Source: LC029 sp036676475 (lineage in GTDB: Bacteria > Bacillota > Bacilli > Aneurinibacillales > RAOX-1). From it: DNA of 21,915 nucleotides. Position 1 is the stretch's first letter; each line of letters starts with the position of its first letter. The notes beneath the pieces are model-generated. The model did no database searches. It was given only the letters and a program-made list of their open reading frames with translations, and was not told where the DNA came from. The position numbers were made by a program, and so were the translations under genes. The stretch is taken from NCBI GenBank assembly GCA_036676475.1, contig JAKFCU010000016.1, positions 1-21,915 on the forward strand. The letters run 5' to 3'. Below, piece by piece: positions 1 through 6,817 of this stretch.

Positions 1-22
1 TCGAATCCCTTCCTCTCTGCCA
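1..22 (+). tRNA. 3' end of a tRNA (identity not determinable)
   Basis: The window opens inside a tRNA: the end of a T loop, the 3' half of the T stem, a seven-base acceptor strand, a discriminator G and an encoded CCA ending at 22. It lies seven bases before tRNA-Ser, so it belongs to the same cluster. The anticodon is outside the window, so the amino acid cannot be stated. Confidence 0.8.
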
Positions 23-29
23 TAAATAA

Positions 30-120
30 GGAGAGTTACCCAAGAGGCCGAAGGGGACGGTTTGCTAAACCGTTAGGGTGGGCAACTGCCGCGAGGGTTC
101 GAATCCCTCACTCTCCGCCA
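30..120 (+). tRNA. tRNA-Ser (GCU)
   Basis: A class II tRNA of about 91 nt. GGAGAGT at the 5' end pairs with ACTCTCC before G-CCA at 117-120. The anticodon arm has the loop TTGCTAA, giving anticodon GCU. A long variable arm follows, as expected for serine, and the CCA is encoded. It reads AGY serine codons. Confidence 0.95.
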
Positions 121-126
121 TTTAAT

Positions 127-180
127 ATACTTATCGGTCAAGTATTATACGCATAAGGCTACATTAGTAGCTTTCTTATA
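127..180 (+). repeat. Two-hairpin dispersed repeat, copy 1
   Basis: First of three related 52-54 base copies (others at 3534-3587 and 10009-10060). Hairpin I is ATACTT (127-132) with AAGTAT (140-145). Hairpin II is ATAAG-GCTAC (153-162), loop ATTA, then GTAGC (167-171), a TTT bulge and CTTAT (175-179). The copy starts seven bases after tRNA-Ser. The stems are kept between copies although bases change, which points to a structured element rather than a chance match. Function is unknown. Confidence 0.7.
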
Positions 181-230
181 CTATTTGACATGTGTAATAT
201 ACCGTGATATTGAGTATGTCAAATAGTATA
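177..230. repeat. 15-bp perfect inverted repeat (stem-loop) between tRNAs
   Basis: TATACTATTTGACAT (177-191) and its exact reverse complement (216-230) enclose 24 bases, within which AATAT (196-200) can pair with ATATT (207-211). It lies between tRNA-Ser and tRNA-Thr and overlaps the end of repeat copy 1. There is no T tract after it, so it does not look like a terminator. It could be a processing signal of the tRNA precursor, a regulator site or the trace of a small mobile element. Confidence 0.75.
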
Positions 231-235
231 TCTAT

Positions 236-311
236 GCTCCTGTAGCTCAGTCGGTAGAGCGCATCCATGGTAAGGATGAGGTCGCAGGTTCGATTCCTGT
301 CGGGAGCACCA
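236..311 (+). tRNA. tRNA-Thr (GGU)
   Basis: Acceptor GCTCCTG pairs with CGGGAGC, followed by A-CCA ending at 311. The anticodon stem CATCC/GGATG carries the loop ATGGTAA, so the anticodon is GGU (threonine). D and T arms are canonical. Confidence 0.96.
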
Positions 312-327
312 GATAAATATTTTTTAT

Positions 328-404
328 GGCGGTGTAGCTCAGCTGGCTAGAGCGTACGGTTCATACCCGTAAGGTCGGGGGTTCGATTCCCTCCGCCGCT
401 ACCA
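328..404 (+). tRNA. tRNA-Met (CAU), elongator type
   Basis: The acceptor 328-334 pairs with CGCCGCT including two G-U wobbles; encoded CCA ends at 404. The anticodon loop TTCATAC gives CAU. The base pair at position 1-72 and the overall sequence fit the elongator tRNA-Met of Bacillales, in contrast to the initiator that follows. A lysidine-modified tRNA-Ile(CAU) cannot be fully excluded by eye. Confidence 0.88.
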
Positions 405-414
405 ATAGTATAAT

Positions 415-491
<77 letters not shown>

Positions 492-493
492 AT

Positions 494-567
494 AGGGGCA
501 TAGTTTAACGGTAGAACTGAGGTCTCCAAAACCTCCAGCGTGGGTTCGATTCCTACTGCCCCTGCCA
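494..567 (+). tRNA. tRNA-Trp (CCA)
   Basis: AGGGGCA (494-500) pairs with TGCCCCT (557-563), then G-CCA. The anticodon stem GAGGT/ACCTC holds the loop CTCCAAA, giving anticodon CCA for tryptophan. It starts three bases after the initiator tRNA, so the two are co-transcribed. Confidence 0.96.
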
Positions 568-583
568 TATACATAAATTATGA

Positions 584-608
584 AATCGCCGTTTGGCGGT
601 TTTTTTTG
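584..608 (+). terminator. Rho-independent terminator of the tRNA cluster
   Basis: ATCGCC, loop GTTT, GGCGGT, then a run of eight T. It sits 17 bases after tRNA-Trp and marks the end of the tRNA operon. Confidence 0.85.
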
Positions 609-783
609 TTAGCCAATTATCTTATTAGGACAAACGAGATAGATTCAGGATCATAAGTTCGGCGAGCGGATTAATCTTTATTACATGTTACTAAGATGAG
701 GGAGAATTGATGATTAATTGTCTTCTCAGATACGTGATAACGGGATTTTCTCTGAAAATTGGATTGGAAAGGCATTAATAAGC

Positions 784-1086
784 GGAATAACGAGACTGTC
801 GATTAATTAATAAACGTAAGCCATGAGGCAATTCCATTCTTTCTTGTTTAAAGGGAAAAGGTCCCGTTACGACTAGAAATTTAAGAAAAAGAGGTAAATT
901 AGAGGGAAAAACTCCCACTATTTTGTTCTGTGAGTAATTGAAAGCGATTACAAACTAATGCAATGGGAGTTTTTCCACTAATTGAGGCTCATTTTACTCA
1001 AAAACCTTTTCCAATGGGAAATTTTACCTTTACCACCCTCAACCCGAGAATTCTAAATACGAGTTTATCGACAGTCTCAAAATTCC
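784..1086. mobile_element. MITE-like non-coding element with terminal and internal inverted repeats
   Basis: About 303 bases without a credible gene, bounded by terminal inverted repeats: GGAAT-AAC-GAGACTGTCGAT (784-803) and ATCGACAGTCTC-AAA-ATTCC (1067-1086), 17 of 20 bases matching. Inside, GGAAAAACTCCCA (905-917) pairs perfectly with TGGGAGTTTTTCC (964-976), and AAAGG-type arms near 858 and 1033 extend this into imperfect arms of about 70 bases. The central loop holds TGAAAGCGATTACA (939-952), a full match to the CcpA cre consensus WTGNAANCGNWNNCW. No target duplication is obvious. This is read as a MITE or a decayed insertion sequence; no transposase is present. The rest of 609-1185 shows nothing further. 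Confidence 0.6.
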
Positions 1087-1185
1087 TTTTATCTATGAGG
1101 AGCACTTATACGACAACTGTCTTAGGTTGATATTGTTCCTTCCTTAAATGTTCTTATCCTAACATGTTTAAATAAGAAGATAGTT

Positions 1186-1220
1186 TATAATCTTGAATAG
1201 GTCTGCTAAGATAGTAAAAT
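1186..1220 (+). promoter_or_regulatory. Candidate sigma-A promoter region of sftA
   Basis: TATAAT at 1186-1191 has only a weak -35. A second candidate is TTGAAT (1193-1198), a 16-base spacer and TAAAAT (1215-1220), about 37 bases before the sftA start. Either could drive sftA; no operator is evident. Confidence 0.4.
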
Positions 1221-1256
1221 GAGGAAGCCAAGGATTCATAAGGAAGTGATTACTGT

Positions 1257-3485
1257 ATGAAAGATCTTTTTCAAAGACTAAGAGACTTGCTAGGATTAAG
1301 TAATAATCCAGTACATATGGATGATATACCGCTCCAACCAGAATTTGGCGATAATACCCATCATTCTGACGCTAGACCAGAAGTCCAGGTTCGGACAAAA
1401 TCCGTGTATCCTCGTGAACAAAAAGGGGCAGCGCGCTTTCAATTTCCGCTCATTCCAGACGATAGGTCTTCGAAGTCGATTGATCATAAAGGTAGAGATG
1501 AGCGACCTAAGGAATCAAAACCTGTCATTCGTGATTCAAGGGTGTCTATCCCATCTGCTACTTTCCAAAGGGAGAAAAAAGGATTTAAGCCTTCTGAAGT
1601 GGTATCTCCAGTGTACGGTACCAAAAGACCTGAGGCTCCACAACGGGAAGAAAAAATGGATGTCCAGGTTCATCCCCAAATCCACGAAAGTAGAATGGAA
1701 GTGGTGGAATCTCCCAAGGTTGAACAGCAACTAACAGAAACAAATAACCCATCATTCATTGATCATGCACCCACTCAGAAAGATTTAAAACTAGCCCCTG
1801 CCGTTCATAGGGAATCTAATCTATCAGAGGAACGGATAAGGCCTGTTGATATTGAACAACCAAATGCTCAACCAACAACGAGTACGGCGAAAGTCATTGC
1901 ATTTCCACTAAAACAAAGTAAACCAGAAAGTCAAAATGCACCAATTGAATCTAAGGTCAACCAGCCAGTTATACTTACCCCGATTCAAACCCATATTCAT
2001 TCAGATATTAATCCGGCCTCAACCTTTCCTTCTAGTAAGGAAGGCAGCCAAAGCAGTGTACAGCAAAATGGAAATTATCGTTTTCCTGGCATCGATATGT
2101 TAAGGCAGGAACCACAAATCCTCGATGCTGACATGAATTTTGTAGACAACCAAATTGATAAGCTAACCATCGCATTGGAGAACTTTAATGTAAGTGCTGA
2201 AGTGGTGGGTGTGGTAAAGGGTCCAACGGTTACCCGTTATGAACTTCAGCCTGCACCAGGGGTAAAGGTCAATAAATTTACGAATCTCATTGATGACATC
2301 AAGCTAGCCCTTGCTGCTAAAGATATTCGTATGGAAGCGCCGATTCCTGGCCGTTCAGCCATTGGGATTGAAGTTCCGAATGAAGTCAGTTTACCCGTTT
2401 TTATTCGCTCGATTATTGATTCAGAAGAATTTCAACAGCATCCGTCTCCCTTAGCGGTTGCTTTAGGAAGAGATATTGGTGGAGCGCCTGTCATAGGAGA
2501 TTTAAAGAGAATGCCGCATGGCTTAATTGCAGGGTCAACCGGTTCGGGAAAGAGTGTTTGTATCAATTCCATCTTGGTCAGCCTATTATTTAAAGCGAAG
2601 CCTTCGGAGGTTCGATTAATCTTGATTGACCCCAAAGTAGTTGAGCTTGCTCCATATAATCACATTCCACATTTGTTAACTCCCGTGGTAACGGACCCCA
2701 AGCAGGCGACAGCTGCGTTAAAATGGGCGGTAGGGGAAATGGAAAAGCGTTATGAGCGGTTTGCCGACTTGGGAGTACGAGACATAGATCGTTATAACAC
2801 GGTGGCGAAACAGGATGGAAGTGAAAAGCTACCATATATTATTATCGTCATTGATGAGTTAGCGGATCTCATGATGGTTTCGCCGCATGATGTGGAAGAA
2901 TCCATCTGTCGTATTGCTCAAAAGGCAAGAGCCTGTGGAATTCACTTGCTGTTAGCTACTCAGCGACCATCCGTTGATGTGATTACAGGGTTGATTAAAG
3001 CCAATATCCCAACGAGAGTAGCCTTTGCTGTATCTTCTCAAGTAGACTCACGGACCATTTTGGACATGGGAGGAGCGGAAAGGCTGTTGGGAAAAGGCGA
3101 CATGTTGTATTATCCTAGCGGATTAGCTAAACCTGTTCGACTCCAAGGCAATTTTGTTTCCGATGATGAAATTGAGTGGGTGGTAGACCATGTTAAGAGA
3201 CAACAGAAAGTGCAATATTTGATCGATAAAGAGGAGCTTAGCCGTACATCGAATGCTAGCGGAGATTGTGACGATGAACTGTTTTCGGAAGCCGTCATCT
3301 TTACCTTGGAACAAGGACAAGCCTCGTCCTCCTCGTTACAGCGACGTTTTCGTATAGGATATAATAGAGCCGCCCGGCTCATTGACATGATGGAAGGTGA
3401 AGGGTTTATATCTGGTCAGTCTGGAAGCAAGCCACGTGATGTTTTGATTACACTTGAGGAATATCAACAAATTTTTAGCGGTTAA
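1257..3485 (+). CDS. sftA: Soluble FtsK/SpoIIIE-type DNA translocase (SftA-like)
   Basis: A 742-residue DNA translocase. The C-terminal half holds the FtsK/SpoIIIE motor: Walker A AGSTGSGKS near residue 425, Walker B IIIVIDELADL near residue 527, then a winged-helix gamma domain over roughly the last 70 residues, which in this family recognises polar DNA sequences. The first ~290 residues are hydrophilic, Pro/Gln/Glu rich and without membrane segments. That separates it from SpoIIIE and FtsK, which carry membrane helices, and matches B. subtilis SftA, a septum-associated soluble translocase that clears chromosomal DNA from the division site. It is shorter than the ~950 residues of B. subtilis SftA, mainly in the linker. 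The start has AAGGAAGTGA upstream. It is transcribed alone and ends at a strong terminator. Confidence 0.9.
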   Translation: MKDLFQRLRDLLGLSNNPVHMDDIPLQPEFGDNTHHSDARPEVQVRTKSVYPREQKGAARFQFPLIPDDRSSKSIDHKGRDERPKESKPVIRDSRVSIPSATFQREKKGFKPSEVVSPVYGTKRPEAPQREEKMDVQVHPQIHESRMEVVESPKVEQQLTETNNPSFIDHAPTQKDLKLAPAVHRESNLSEERIRPVDIEQPNAQPTTSTAKVIAFPLKQSKPESQNAPIESKVNQPVILTPIQTHIHSDINPASTFPSSKEGSQSSVQQNGNYRFPGIDMLRQEPQILDADMNFVDNQIDKLTIALENFNVSAEVVGVVKGPTVTRYELQPAPGVKVNKFTNLIDDIKLALAAKDIRMEAPIPGRSAIGIEVPNEVSLPVFIRSIIDSEEFQQHPSPLAVALGRDIGGAPVIGDLKRMPHGLIAGSTGSGKSVCINSILVSLLFKAKPSEVRLILIDPKVVELAPYNHIPHLLTPVVTDPKQATAALKWAVGEMEKRYERFADLGVRDIDRYNTVAKQDGSEKLPYIIIVIDELADLMMVSPHDVEESICRIAQKARACGIHLLLATQRPSVDVITGLIKANIPTRVAFAVSSQVDSRTILDMGGAERLLGKGDMLYYPSGLAKPVRLQGNFVSDDEIEWVVDHVKRQQKVQYLIDKEELSRTSNASGDCDDELFSEAVIFTLEQGQASSSSLQRRFRIGYNRAARLIDMMEGEGFISGQSGSKPRDVLITLEEYQQIFSG

Positions 3486-3490
3486 TCAGG

Positions 3491-3529
3491 AGAACCACTT
3501 TGAGTAAATATCTTCAAAGTGGTTCTTTT
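3491..3529 (+). terminator. Terminator of sftA
   Basis: Perfect 13-bp stem AGAACCACTTTGA (3491-3503) with TCAAAGTGGTTCT (3514-3526), followed by TTT. It begins six bases after the sftA stop codon. Confidence 0.9.
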
Positions 3530-3533
3530 CGTT

Positions 3534-3587
3534 ACACTTATTAGTCAAGTGTTATACGCATAAGGTTACGCCAGTAGCTTTCTTATG
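3534..3587 (+). repeat. Two-hairpin dispersed repeat, copy 2
   Basis: Hairpin I is ACACTT (3534-3539) with AAGTGT (3547-3552). Compared with copy 1 both stem partners have changed (T-A to C-G), a compensatory change. Hairpin II is CATAAG-GTTAC (3559-3569), loop GCCA, GTAGC, TTT bulge, CTTATG (3582-3587), again with pairing kept through a G-U. It starts five bases after the sftA terminator, and its last five bases (3583-3587) include the stop codon of the convergent L,D-transpeptidase gene. Confidence 0.72.
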
Positions 3588-4044
3588 GCTCAATTATAAC
3601 CTGGGTTTCCAACGGAAGATGGCGAAAAAGCCACTCTATATCTTCATTTTTCATACGAATACAACCTTGACTAATATTTTTTCCAATGGACTCTGGATCA
3701 TTGGTTCCGTGGATTCCGTATTTATAGCCATCTGTATTCGGTACATTTAATCCGATCCAACGTGTTCCGATCGGATTGTCAGGATCTCCTCCTCGTATAT
3801 TTTTAGGAAGGTACCAAGGATTTTTCACTTTACGGATAATGTGAAAAGCTCCCTCAGGTGTCATATCTGAAGTTTTTCCGGTAGCCACAGTGAAAGTGTA
3901 AATGGAAGCATCGTTTAAAAAGACGGTTAGTTGGTGATTCCGCTTCGAAACCACAACATGAACGTTATCCTCTTCAGCAAAGCTGATTTCTGGCCATGTC
4001 AGAAGTAAAATGAGAAAAAGACCAATCATAACAATCCTATTCAT
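3583..4044 (-). CDS. Secreted L,D-transpeptidase (YkuD domain)
   Basis: A 153-residue protein with an N-terminal signal sequence (hydrophobic stretch of about 15 residues ending near SFA-EE) followed directly by one YkuD catalytic domain. The family signature is present: HGTNDP, then S-QGCIRM with the catalytic Cys, the upstream His and the following Arg. Such enzymes form 3-3 cross-links in peptidoglycan or modify the cortex or envelope outside the membrane. There is no LysM domain, unlike B. subtilis YkuD, so wall binding must come from the catalytic domain. I chose ATG at 4044 because AGAGGTG lies six bases before it; a GTG nine bases upstream overlaps that site. It is convergent with sftA and its stop lies in a dispersed repeat. 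Confidence 0.9.
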   Translation of the reverse strand: MNRIVMIGLFLILLLTWPEISFAEEDNVHVVVSKRNHQLTVFLNDASIYTFTVATGKTSDMTPEGAFHIIRKVKNPWYLPKNIRGGDPDNPIGTRWIGLNVPNTDGYKYGIHGTNDPESIGKNISQGCIRMKNEDIEWLFRHLPLETQVIIEP

Positions 4045-4062
4045 TGTCTGCACCTCTAGAAT

Positions 4063-4096
4063 TTGATAAATAAGTGGAATTATAGTAAAATTTTAC
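4063..4096 (+). promoter_or_regulatory. Promoter of the TAXI/DUF1850 genes
   Basis: TTGATA (4063-4068), a 17-base spacer and TAAAAT (4086-4091), 38 bases before the lipoprotein start. The -10 is part of the 12-base palindrome GTAAAATTTTAC (4085-4096), which could be an operator or just AT-rich sequence. The start codon is preceded by a GGGGG-type ribosome site. Confidence 0.55.
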
Positions 4097-4129
4097 CTAA
4101 TATAAATATAAAATATAGGGGGTATAAAG

Positions 4130-5164
4130 ATGAAGAAAAGTCTATTTACTATGTTAGTATTAACCATGATTTTCTCTTTATTTGCAGTTGGTTGCGGTGG
4201 TGCGAAACCACCTGAGCAAAATGCTGGCGAAAAGCCTGCTGAGCAGCCTGCAGGAGACCAAAAAGAAGCAGCAAAGGGAGAGACTCCTGATTCTATTATC
4301 ATTGCAACAGGTAGTACTGGTGGTACTTATTATCCGATTGGCGGAGGGATGGCACAGATCTTTACTGATAAAGCAAAAATTAATGCGTCTGCTCAAAGCA
4401 CAGGTGCATCGGTTGAAAATATGCGTTTAATCAAGGATGGTCAAGTTGACATTGCCTTTACTCAAGGGGATATCGCTGATTATGCTTCTAAAGGAACGGT
4501 AATGTTTAAAGAAGGCGGAGCCATTAACAATCTAAAAGCGATTGCCTCTCTTTATAATGAAACCATTCAAATTATCGTGGCTAAAGACAGTCCAGTTAAG
4601 ACGGTTGAAGATTTAAAAGGCAAGCGTGTTTCTGTAGGGGCGCCTGGTAGTGGTACAGAGGCTAATGCGCAACAAATTCTTGAAATTTATGGCATGACTT
4701 TTGACGATTTAGGGAAAGTAGACCGTTTAGACTTTAGTGGATCGGCTAGCTTTATCCAAGATGGTACACTTGATGCCGCATTTGTAACGGCAGGTACTCC
4801 AACTGCTGCGGTTAACGAGTTGGCAGCGACTAAAGGGGTTAGAGTCATCGGACTTGATGCCGATCACATCGGTAAAATCATCGAAAAATATCCATATTAT
4901 GCAGAACAAGGGATTCCTGCTGGAACTTACCCTGGATTTGATGAAGAAGTAAAGACCGTTGCTGTTAAGGCTCAATTAGTTGTGCGTGCAGAATTGGATG
5001 AAACCTTAGTGTATAATTTGACCAAAGCCCTTTATGAGAATTCGGATCAGCTAGTTCATAAGAAAGCTGAAGAAATTACACTAGAAGGTGCTTTAGAAGG
5101 GGTTAGCTTGGATGTTCACGCTGGAGCCGCCAAGTACTATGAAGAAAAAGGAATTAAAAAGTAA
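4130..5164 (+). CDS. TAXI family TRAP transporter substrate-binding lipoprotein
   Basis: A 344-residue lipoprotein. The signal peptide ends in a lipobox (FAVGC, Cys near residue 22), so it should be anchored to the outer face of the membrane. A flexible Pro/Glu/Gln/Ala linker follows, then the TAXI-type binding fold with the hallmark GSTGGTYYPIGGG, an ASVEN segment, and GAPGSGTEANAQ. TAXI proteins deliver dicarboxylate-like or amino-acid-like substrates to a TRAP membrane subunit; the substrate cannot be told from sequence. The next gene encodes DUF1850, a known partner of TAXI-TRAP loci, but the fused permease that normally completes the set is missing here. Functional only if a permease is encoded elsewhere. 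Confidence 0.9.
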   Translation: MKKSLFTMLVLTMIFSLFAVGCGGAKPPEQNAGEKPAEQPAGDQKEAAKGETPDSIIIATGSTGGTYYPIGGGMAQIFTDKAKINASAQSTGASVENMRLIKDGQVDIAFTQGDIADYASKGTVMFKEGGAINNLKAIASLYNETIQIIVAKDSPVKTVEDLKGKRVSVGAPGSGTEANAQQILEIYGMTFDDLGKVDRLDFSGSASFIQDGTLDAAFVTAGTPTAAVNELAATKGVRVIGLDADHIGKIIEKYPYYAEQGIPAGTYPGFDEEVKTVAVKAQLVVRAELDETLVYNLTKALYENSDQLVHKKAEEITLEGALEGVSLDVHAGAAKYYEEKGIKK

Positions 5165-5172
5165 AAAAGGAT

Positions 5173-5205
5173 GGGGAGGTTATATACCTCCTCTATCATT
5201 TTTCT
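5173..5205 (+). other. Intercistronic hairpin in front of the DUF1850 gene
   Basis: GGAGGT (5175-5180), loop TATAT, ACCTCC (5186-5191), followed by TCTATCATTTTT. It looks like a weak terminator or attenuator after the TAXI gene. It also contains the only GGGGAGG sequence near the DUF1850 start, so folding would hide that ribosome site. Confidence 0.5.
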
Positions 5206-5206
5206 G

Positions 5207-5701
5207 ATGAGAAAATGGATATTAGTTTTGATCATTCTCCTTTTCACTATCTTTTTAGCAACCCCTATGCAGTTGGCGCTTACCATTTCAGATGGAAAAA
5301 GCATGGATCTCATTTTAGTTAAGAGAATGGAAACCCATCAGCGATTTGCCATCCAGTTTATCCATTCGATACATAGGACTCCCGTATATGAAGAATATTA
5401 TATTGATGATCAACAAAACATTGTTCTCGATCAAGTGATGTATGAATCCTACGGAGTGGGGAATCCATCAATATTGGAACCTGGACAGACCTATAAACAT
5501 GAAAACGGAAAGTATACTATTGGCCATATGAATCGAAAAATGCCATACTTTGATCAGGTTATAGGTCAAGTTATAGCCAATCATCAACTTCAATTGAAGG
5601 GAAAGTGGATTCCTTTAGCTAGCCTTAATCCTCCTGGGAGTTGGGTTCGTATCCAAGCTAAGAAGGTTTCCATGTTGACATGGTGGCTGTACTCAAAGTA
5701 A
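5207..5701 (+). CDS. DUF1850 protein, TAXI-TRAP associated
   Basis: A 164-residue protein with an N-terminal hydrophobic segment (WILVLIILLFTIFLA) and a DUF1850-type body: FIHSIHRTPVYEEY near residues 45-58, an EPGQTY segment, and a hydrophobic C-terminus. DUF1850 genes commonly sit beside TAXI-type TRAP genes; their role is not settled. I placed the start at 5207, directly before the signal-anchor segment. An in-frame ATG at 5171 would add 12 residues but lacks a spaced ribosome site. No good Shine-Dalgarno precedes 5207 either, so translation may be coupled to the upstream gene or depend on the hairpin. It ends at a terminator that begins in its stop codon. Confidence 0.75.
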   Translation: MRKWILVLIILLFTIFLATPMQLALTISDGKSMDLILVKRMETHQRFAIQFIHSIHRTPVYEEYYIDDQQNIVLDQVMYESYGVGNPSILEPGQTYKHENGKYTIGHMNRKMPYFDQVIGQVIANHQLQLKGKWIPLASLNPPGSWVRIQAKKVSMLTWWLYSK

Positions 5702-5729
5702 AAGCATCGATCCTCGATGCTTTTTTGTT
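5701..5729 (+). terminator. Terminator of the TAXI/DUF1850 unit
   Basis: AAAGCATCGA, loop TCC, TCGATGCTTT, then more T. It overlaps the final base of the DUF1850 stop codon. Confidence 0.9.
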
Positions 5730-5756
5730 TACCATTCAAAAAAATGTCTATTTTTC

Positions 5757-5765
5757 TGGTATAAT
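5757..5765 (+). promoter_or_regulatory. Extended -10 promoter of moaC
   Basis: TGG-TATAAT fits an extended -10 element; the -35 is poor. It lies about 50 bases before moaC, which has TTGGAGGAAG as its ribosome site. Confidence 0.55.
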
Positions 5766-5816
5766 AACTATGATTTATTTCTAAAGATTTAAAAATCAAT
5801 CAATTGGAGGAAGCAT

Positions 5817-6302
5817 ATGGAAGATCAATTAACCCATTTTAATGAGCAAAAACGAGCTCAAATGGTAGATGTCACTCAGAAGGATACGACCATGAGAGAA
5901 GCGATAGCCATAAGCAAGGTCGTTATGGATCCTAGTACCATGAAGCGGATTAAAGAAGGAAAGGTGGGAAAAGGCGATGTTTTGGCAGTTGCCCAAGTTG
6001 CGGGAATTATGGCCGCCAAGAAGACATCCGAAATCATTCCCATGTGCCATCCGATCCCTTTAACAGGTGTTGATATTCAATTTGATGATTCTTCAGATAA
6101 CACCATCACCATTGAAGCCAAGGTTAAAACCACAGGCGTTACAGGAGTTGAAATGGAAGCTCTAACAGCTGCCAGCGTTGCTGCTTTAACCATTTACGAT
6201 ATGTGCAAAGCCATGGATAAAGCCATGGTTCTCGGACCCACCTACCTGTTATCCAAAAAAGGCGGGAAAAGTGGAGACTTCTACCGTGATCAGGAAGCAT
6301 AA
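5817..6302 (+). CDS. moaC: Cyclic pyranopterin monophosphate synthase MoaC
   Basis: A 161-residue cytosolic enzyme of molybdenum cofactor synthesis. It converts the MoaA product (3',8-cyclo-7,8-dihydro-GTP) to cyclic pyranopterin monophosphate. Family marks are the MVDVTQKD start, the IPMCHPIPLTG motif with the conserved Cys-His, the GVEMEALTAASVAALTIYDM helix and KGGKSG near the end. Length is normal for MoaC. It opens a short set of cofactor genes: the next start is 14 bases after the stop. moaA, moaD, moaE and moeA are not in this window. Confidence 0.96.
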   Translation: MEDQLTHFNEQKRAQMVDVTQKDTTMREAIAISKVVMDPSTMKRIKEGKVGKGDVLAVAQVAGIMAAKKTSEIIPMCHPIPLTGVDIQFDDSSDNTITIEAKVKTTGVTGVEMEALTAASVAALTIYDMCKAMDKAMVLGPTYLLSKKGGKSGDFYRDQEA

Positions 6303-6315
6303 AGAAGGGAGGATT

Positions 6316-6804
6316 ATGATGATAAAGTGGAAGGTTGGAATCGTTACAGCTAGTGATAAAGGAAGTACAGGGGAACGGAAAGATCAAAGTGGAGCACTTT
6401 TGCATGAACTTGTTGCTGAGATGAATGGCGAGGTTGTAGTTTATGAAGTAATCCCCGATGACCAGCAAGTCATTCAGGAATGTTTAATTGAGATGGCCGA
6501 TATCCGAAAATGCGATTTAATCTTTACCACAGGGGGGACAGGCTTTTCAGCCAGGGACGTTACACCGGAAGCAACCAAAGCGGTGATACATAAAGAGGCC
6601 CCTGGACTGCCGGAAAGAATGAGAGCAGCTACCCTTGTGAATACCAAATACGCCATTCTCTCCCGGGCAACAGCGGGAATCCGCGGTTCCTCTTTAATTA
6701 TTAACTTCCCGGGCAGTGCAAAAGGAGTAAAAGAATGCTTTGAGGCCATAAGGGATGTACTGCCTCATGCTCTTCAAATCCTACGGGGAAATACCGAACA
6801 TTAA
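6316..6804 (+). CDS. mogA: MogA/MoaB family molybdopterin adenylyltransferase-like protein
   Basis: A 162-residue protein of the MogA/MoaB fold. The substrate-binding TTGGTG(FS)xRDVTPEAT segment and the AGIRGSSLIINFPGS segment are clear. MogA adenylylates molybdopterin before molybdenum insertion; the close paralogue MoaB in Bacillota is placed in the same pathway, and the two are not separable by eye. The start is ATG at 6316, with AAGGGAGG upstream; a longer reading from 6271 would overlap moaC without a ribosome site. It is followed 13 bases later by the next gene, so the three form one transcription unit. Confidence 0.88.
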   Translation: MMIKWKVGIVTASDKGSTGERKDQSGALLHELVAEMNGEVVVYEVIPDDQQVIQECLIEMADIRKCDLIFTTGGTGFSARDVTPEATKAVIHKEAPGLPERMRAATLVNTKYAILSRATAGIRGSSLIINFPGSAKGVKECFEAIRDVLPHALQILRGNTEH

Positions 6805-6817
6805 GGAGGAAAGGTTC

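Noticed and set aside
939..952. Functional CcpA cre site controlling sftA
   Set aside because: The match is perfect, but it lies in the loop of a mobile-type palindrome about 300 bases from the gene, so control of sftA is not supported.
1321..1734. 137-codon frame inside the start of sftA
   Set aside because: Shadow frame within a clearly coding gene; composition and lack of a ribosome site do not support a second product.
4085..4096. Palindrome GTAAAATTTTAC as a specific operator
   Set aside because: AT-rich 12-base palindromes are common in such intergenic DNA; noted with the promoter but not claimed as an operator.
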